A DNA stretch of 6,927 nucleotides, taken from Paracoccaceae bacterium. GTDB taxonomy: Bacteria; Pseudomonadota; Alphaproteobacteria; Rhodobacterales; Rhodobacteraceae. Below are positions 5,182 through 6,927 of the stretch, piece by piece (the stretch's first letter is position 1; each line of letters begins with the position of its first letter). The position numbers and the translations under genes were made by a program. Location: positions 1 through 6,927 of the forward strand of contig JALWJU010000155.1 in NCBI GenBank assembly GCA_026997055.1, read 5' to 3'. The notes under the pieces are model-generated. The model searched no databases. It was not told where the DNA came from and was given only the letters and a program-made list of their open reading frames with translations.

Positions 5182-5484
5182 CTACTTTTGATACGCCTTT
5201 TCCAGCACCCGGGCGAGCTTCTTCGCAGCCGCGCGGATCGCGGCGGGGATATCCGCCCCATGCGCCGTCACCCCCACCGGCTTGCGGCCGCGCGGATGGG
5301 CCTCGATCGAGCATTTCTTGTTCTCGGGTCCGCCCTTGGGGCCGTTTTCGTCCGACACCCAGACATCCACCCGTGTCAGCCGCTCGCCCATCCCGTGCAA
5401 GGCTGCCTCCAACACCTCTTCGGCAAAGGCCTGCCCGGCTTCGAATCCGTGCAGCGTGTCGTCGTTATGCAGGATGATTTGCAT
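5182..5484 (-). CDS. HPF/RaiA-family ribosome-associated protein (short form)
   Basis: This 100-residue cytoplasmic protein resembles the small HPF/RaiA (sigma-54 modulation, S30AE) type proteins of alphaproteobacteria, which bind the small ribosomal subunit and help silence or protect ribosomes in stress or stationary phase. Visible features are the opening strand MQIILHND, a helix (about 13-34), the second strand RVDVWVSDENGPKGG (38-52), a lone Cys58 in NKKCSIEA, a basic loop (HPRGRKPVGV, 63-72), and a long C-terminal helix (IPAAIRAAAKKLARVLEKAY). The strand-helix-strand-strand-helix order fits the fold. It lacks the C-terminal dimerisation domain of long HPF. The start is supported by AAAGGA (plus-strand 5491-5496) six bases upstream. 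It probably has its own promoter 78 bases from the glycosyltransferase gene behind it. The family call rests on recalled pattern, not on a search. Confidence 0.85.
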   Translation of the reverse strand: MQIILHNDDTLHGFEAGQAFAEEVLEAALHGMGERLTRVDVWVSDENGPKGGPENKKCSIEAHPRGRKPVGVTAHGADIPAAIRAAAKKLARVLEKAYQK

Positions 5485-5513
5485 GTCCCGTCCTTTCTTG
5501 CCGTGTCAGAAAG

Positions 5514-5542
5514 GAGATATGACCACGGCGGCGGGTTTCAAG
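5514..5542 (-). promoter_or_regulatory. Candidate promoter of the HPF-like gene
   Basis: Read on the minus strand, CTTGAAA (5542-5536) precedes TATCTC (5519-5514). TTGAAA plus TATCTC with a 16-base spacer gives a sigma70-like pair with a strong -35 and a weak -10. CTTGAAA is also the ideal RpoH -35, with a partial RpoH -10 (GGTCATAT) 11 bases on. Start near 5507 would leave a leader of about 23 bases. Confidence 0.4.
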
Positions 5543-5562
5543 GCTGCCGGGAGGGCCGGGTG

Positions 5563-6333
5563 TCAGGCCCGGTCACCTGCCCGCATCCGCCAGGCCCGCC
5601 AGGCATGGCCCGGCAGTGCAAGCGCCGAGCGCAGATAGCGCCCCGCCAGCCGGCGCGGGTTGCAGAGCGCGCGCCACAGCCATTCCATCGCCAGCGCCCG
5701 CACCCAGCGCGGCGCCCGCCTCTGGCTGCCGGCGATGAAGTCCAGCCCGGCCCCGATCGAGGCGAAGCCCACCTGCGGAGCCTCCTGCCGCCCGCGCGCG
5801 GCGAATACCTCCTGCTTCGGCGCCCCCAGCGCCACGAGCACCAGACCCGCGCCCGCCTTCTCCAGCGCGGCCAGTATCTCGCCTGCTTCGGCCCCCTCGG
5901 GATCAAAGCCCATCGCCGGGGCGATTTTCGCGCATATCTCCAGCCCCTCGACCTGCTCGCACAGGCGCGCCCCGGCGGCTTCCAGCACCGGCCCGGTGGC
6001 GCCGACCAGAGCGAGCTTCACCCCCGCCTCGGCCGCGAGCCGCGCCAGCGGAACCACCAGGTCGGAGCCCGGCAGCAGCGCCACCGGGCGGCGGGCAAGG
6101 CGCGAAAGCCAGACGATCGGATTGCCATCGGCGACCACGAAATCCTGCGCGGCATAGGCCGCGCGAAAGCCCGCATCGCGCCTGAGCTTGTCGAGATGGT
6201 CGAGATTGATCGTCGCCAGCGCGAAACCCTCGCCCGCCGCCAGCCGCGCCCGCAGCTTGCGCTCCAGCGTCGCGCGGTCGGGGATGTTGACCTCTATTGC
6301 CACGCCCTCCCGGGCGCCAAAGCTGAACCGCAC
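5563..6333 (-). CDS. WecG/TagA/CpsF-family glycosyltransferase
   Basis: This is a probable GT26 glycosyltransferase of 256 residues that adds a sugar (in known members, N-acetylmannosamine or a related sugar) to a lipid-linked saccharide during surface polysaccharide synthesis at the inner face of the membrane. The start is placed at the GTG at 6333: GGAGG lies 5 bases upstream and the protein then begins MRFSFGAREGVAIEVNIPDR, as expected for the family. A longer open frame to 6501 would overlap the divergent gene and add unrelated residues; a GTG two codons earlier is also possible. Motifs are TINLDHLDKL (41-50), VVADGNPIVWLSRL (66-79) with the likely catalytic Asp69, VGATGPV (110-116), LVALGAPKQE (166-175), GAGLDFIAGSQRRAPRW (194-210) and EWLWRALCNPRRLAGRYL (217-234). 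The Arg-rich C-terminus suits membrane association. It diverges from an oxidoreductase also common in polysaccharide loci. Confidence 0.92.
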   Translation of the reverse strand: MRFSFGAREGVAIEVNIPDRATLERKLRARLAAGEGFALATINLDHLDKLRRDAGFRAAYAAQDFVVADGNPIVWLSRLARRPVALLPGSDLVVPLARLAAEAGVKLALVGATGPVLEAAGARLCEQVEGLEICAKIAPAMGFDPEGAEAGEILAALEKAGAGLVLVALGAPKQEVFAARGRQEAPQVGFASIGAGLDFIAGSQRRAPRWVRALAMEWLWRALCNPRRLAGRYLRSALALPGHAWRAWRMRAGDRA

Positions 6334-6400
6334 CTCCACCTCCGCCAGTTGCCCCGCCCGCCAGCCTGCGGGCACAATTCGGGCGTTTGAGGTCGAAATA

Positions 6401-6444
6401 TTGACATTTTCCTGTGCAATCTGGAAGCCGGGCAGCACAGGAAA
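6401..6444. promoter_or_regulatory. Perfect 10-bp inverted repeat in the divergent control region
   Basis: TTTCCTGTGC (6408-6417) and GCACAGGAAA (6435-6444) are exact reverse complements separated by 17 bases, so the half-sites are 27 bp apart. A perfect TTGACA (6401-6406) lies directly before the left arm, though no good -10 is found 16-18 bases on. A 9-bp direct repeat GGAAGCCGG (6423-6431 and 6462-6470) also lies here. The position between divergent genes suits a shared operator; a leader hairpin for the plus-strand gene is the alternative. Confidence 0.5.
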
Positions 6445-6481
6445 CCGAAATGCCACGGATCGGAAGCCGGAGGAGCCAGAC

Positions 6482-6927
6482 ATGACGCAAATCGCGCTCA
6501 TCGGCGCAGGCTTTGTCGCCGATCTCTACATGCGCTCCTTTGCGCTTTATCCGGGGCTCAGCATCGCCGGCGTGCATGACCGCGATCCGGCGCGGCTCGC
6601 GGCATTTGCCGGCCATTGGGGGCTTGATGCCCATGACAGCCTGCCCGCCCTGCTGAAAGCCCTCAGGCCCGGCGCGCTGGTGCTCAATCTGACCAACCCG
6701 TCCGAACATTTCGCCGTAAGCCAGACGGTGCTCGCCGCCGGCCACCATGTGTTCAGCGAAAAGCCGATGACATTGCAGATGCAACAGGCGCGCGCGCTTG
6801 TCGAACAGGCCGGAGCCGAGGGGCTGCACATCGCCTCCGCCCCCTCCTCGGTGCTGGGCGAGGCGGCGCAGACCCTCGGCCACGCCCTGCGCTCGGGCCG
6901 TTTCGGCAGGCCGCTGCTGGTCTATGC
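6482..6927 (+). CDS. Gfo/Idh/MocA-family oxidoreductase, N-terminal part (3' end outside window)
   Basis: This is a NAD(P)-dependent sugar or inositol dehydrogenase-like enzyme in the cytoplasm; the substrate cannot be told. Of the protein, 148 residues are present, nearly the whole Rossmann domain plus the start of the second domain. The dinucleotide motif is IALIGAGFVADLYM (4-17), with an acidic region HDRDP (32-36) after strand 2. NLTNPSEH (69-76) and SEKPM (92-96) are standard family motifs; the Lys of EKP is the conserved catalytic-site residue. ASAPSSVLGEAAQTLGHAL (118-136) resembles members found in exopolysaccharide and sugar-modification loci. The ATG at 6482 has GGAGG (6469-6473) eight bases upstream, and no earlier in-frame start looks better. 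The frame stays open to the window edge. Confidence 0.93.
   Translation, partial: MTQIALIGAGFVADLYMRSFALYPGLSIAGVHDRDPARLAAFAGHWGLDAHDSLPALLKALRPGALVLNLTNPSEHFAVSQTVLAAGHHVFSEKPMTLQMQQARALVEQAGAEGLHIASAPSSVLGEAAQTLGHALRSGRFGRPLLVY

Noticed and set aside
5511..5638. AAGGAG followed by ATG at 5519 on the plus strand, with a 39-codon frame
   Set aside because: The spacing is too short (two bases), the frame overlaps the 3' end of the glycosyltransferase gene in antisense, and the peptide is compositionally unremarkable.
5152..6390. Plus-strand open frame (412 codons) opposite the HPF-like and glycosyltransferase genes
   Set aside because: Arg/Pro/His/Gln-rich composition typical of antisense frames in high-GC DNA; the minus-strand genes carry the real motifs.
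5903..6883. Minus-strand open frame (326 codons) crossing the divergent promoter region
   Set aside because: It overlaps both real genes in other frames and would span their control region; the sequence is low-complexity Gly/Ala/Arg.
1..6927. CRISPR arrays, tRNA or rRNA genes, insertion sequences, phage genes
   Set aside because: No regularly spaced repeats, no cloverleaf sequence recognised, and no transposase or integrase motifs in any frame.

Overview
The window looks like chromosomal DNA of an alphaproteobacterium, most likely of the Rhodobacterales (Rhodobacter/Paracoccus-like). This is inferred from GC-rich coding DNA with strong third-position GC, the style of the ThrRS, cold-shock, HPF-like and WecG-like proteins, and Shine-Dalgarno sites of the GGAGG/AAGGA type. 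No species can be named from sequence alone.

Left part (2-1387): the C-terminal two thirds of threonyl-tRNA synthetase (thrS), cut by the window edge, converges on a small minus-strand gene for a secreted protein with six cysteines. A GC-rich hairpin separates them. The small gene is clearly less GC-rich than its surroundings.

Centre (1388-4251): a 314-bp divergent control region holds a perfect 10-bp inverted repeat and a leader hairpin. It leads into a tightly packed plus-strand operon of four genes: a DUF2282 bufferin precursor with a signal peptide and four cysteines (bufA), a DUF692 multinuclear iron oxidase (bufB), a DUF2063 partner protein (bufC), and a DoxX-like four-helix membrane protein. 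This is the recently described bufferin system. BufB and BufC convert cysteines of the exported peptide into copper-binding heterocycles, giving a periplasmic copper-buffering peptide. bufA and bufB are separated by a 13-bp tandem repeat and a 10-bp hairpin, while bufB/bufC and bufC/doxX overlap, which suggests strong bufA output and coupled translation of the rest.

Right part (4252-5484): two nearly identical cold-shock genes stand in tandem, each with a long structured leader sharing a 15-base element. The second is preceded by an excellent match to a heat-shock sigma factor (RpoH) promoter and followed by a clear intrinsic terminator. Facing them is a minus-strand HPF/RaiA-like ribosome-associated protein, so this is a stress and translation cluster.

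Right end (5563-6927): a WecG/TagA/CpsF-type glycosyltransferase (minus) and a Gfo/Idh/MocA-type oxidoreductase (plus, cut by the window end) diverge from a 148-bp region containing a perfect 10-bp inverted repeat. Together they suggest the edge of a surface or extracellular polysaccharide locus.
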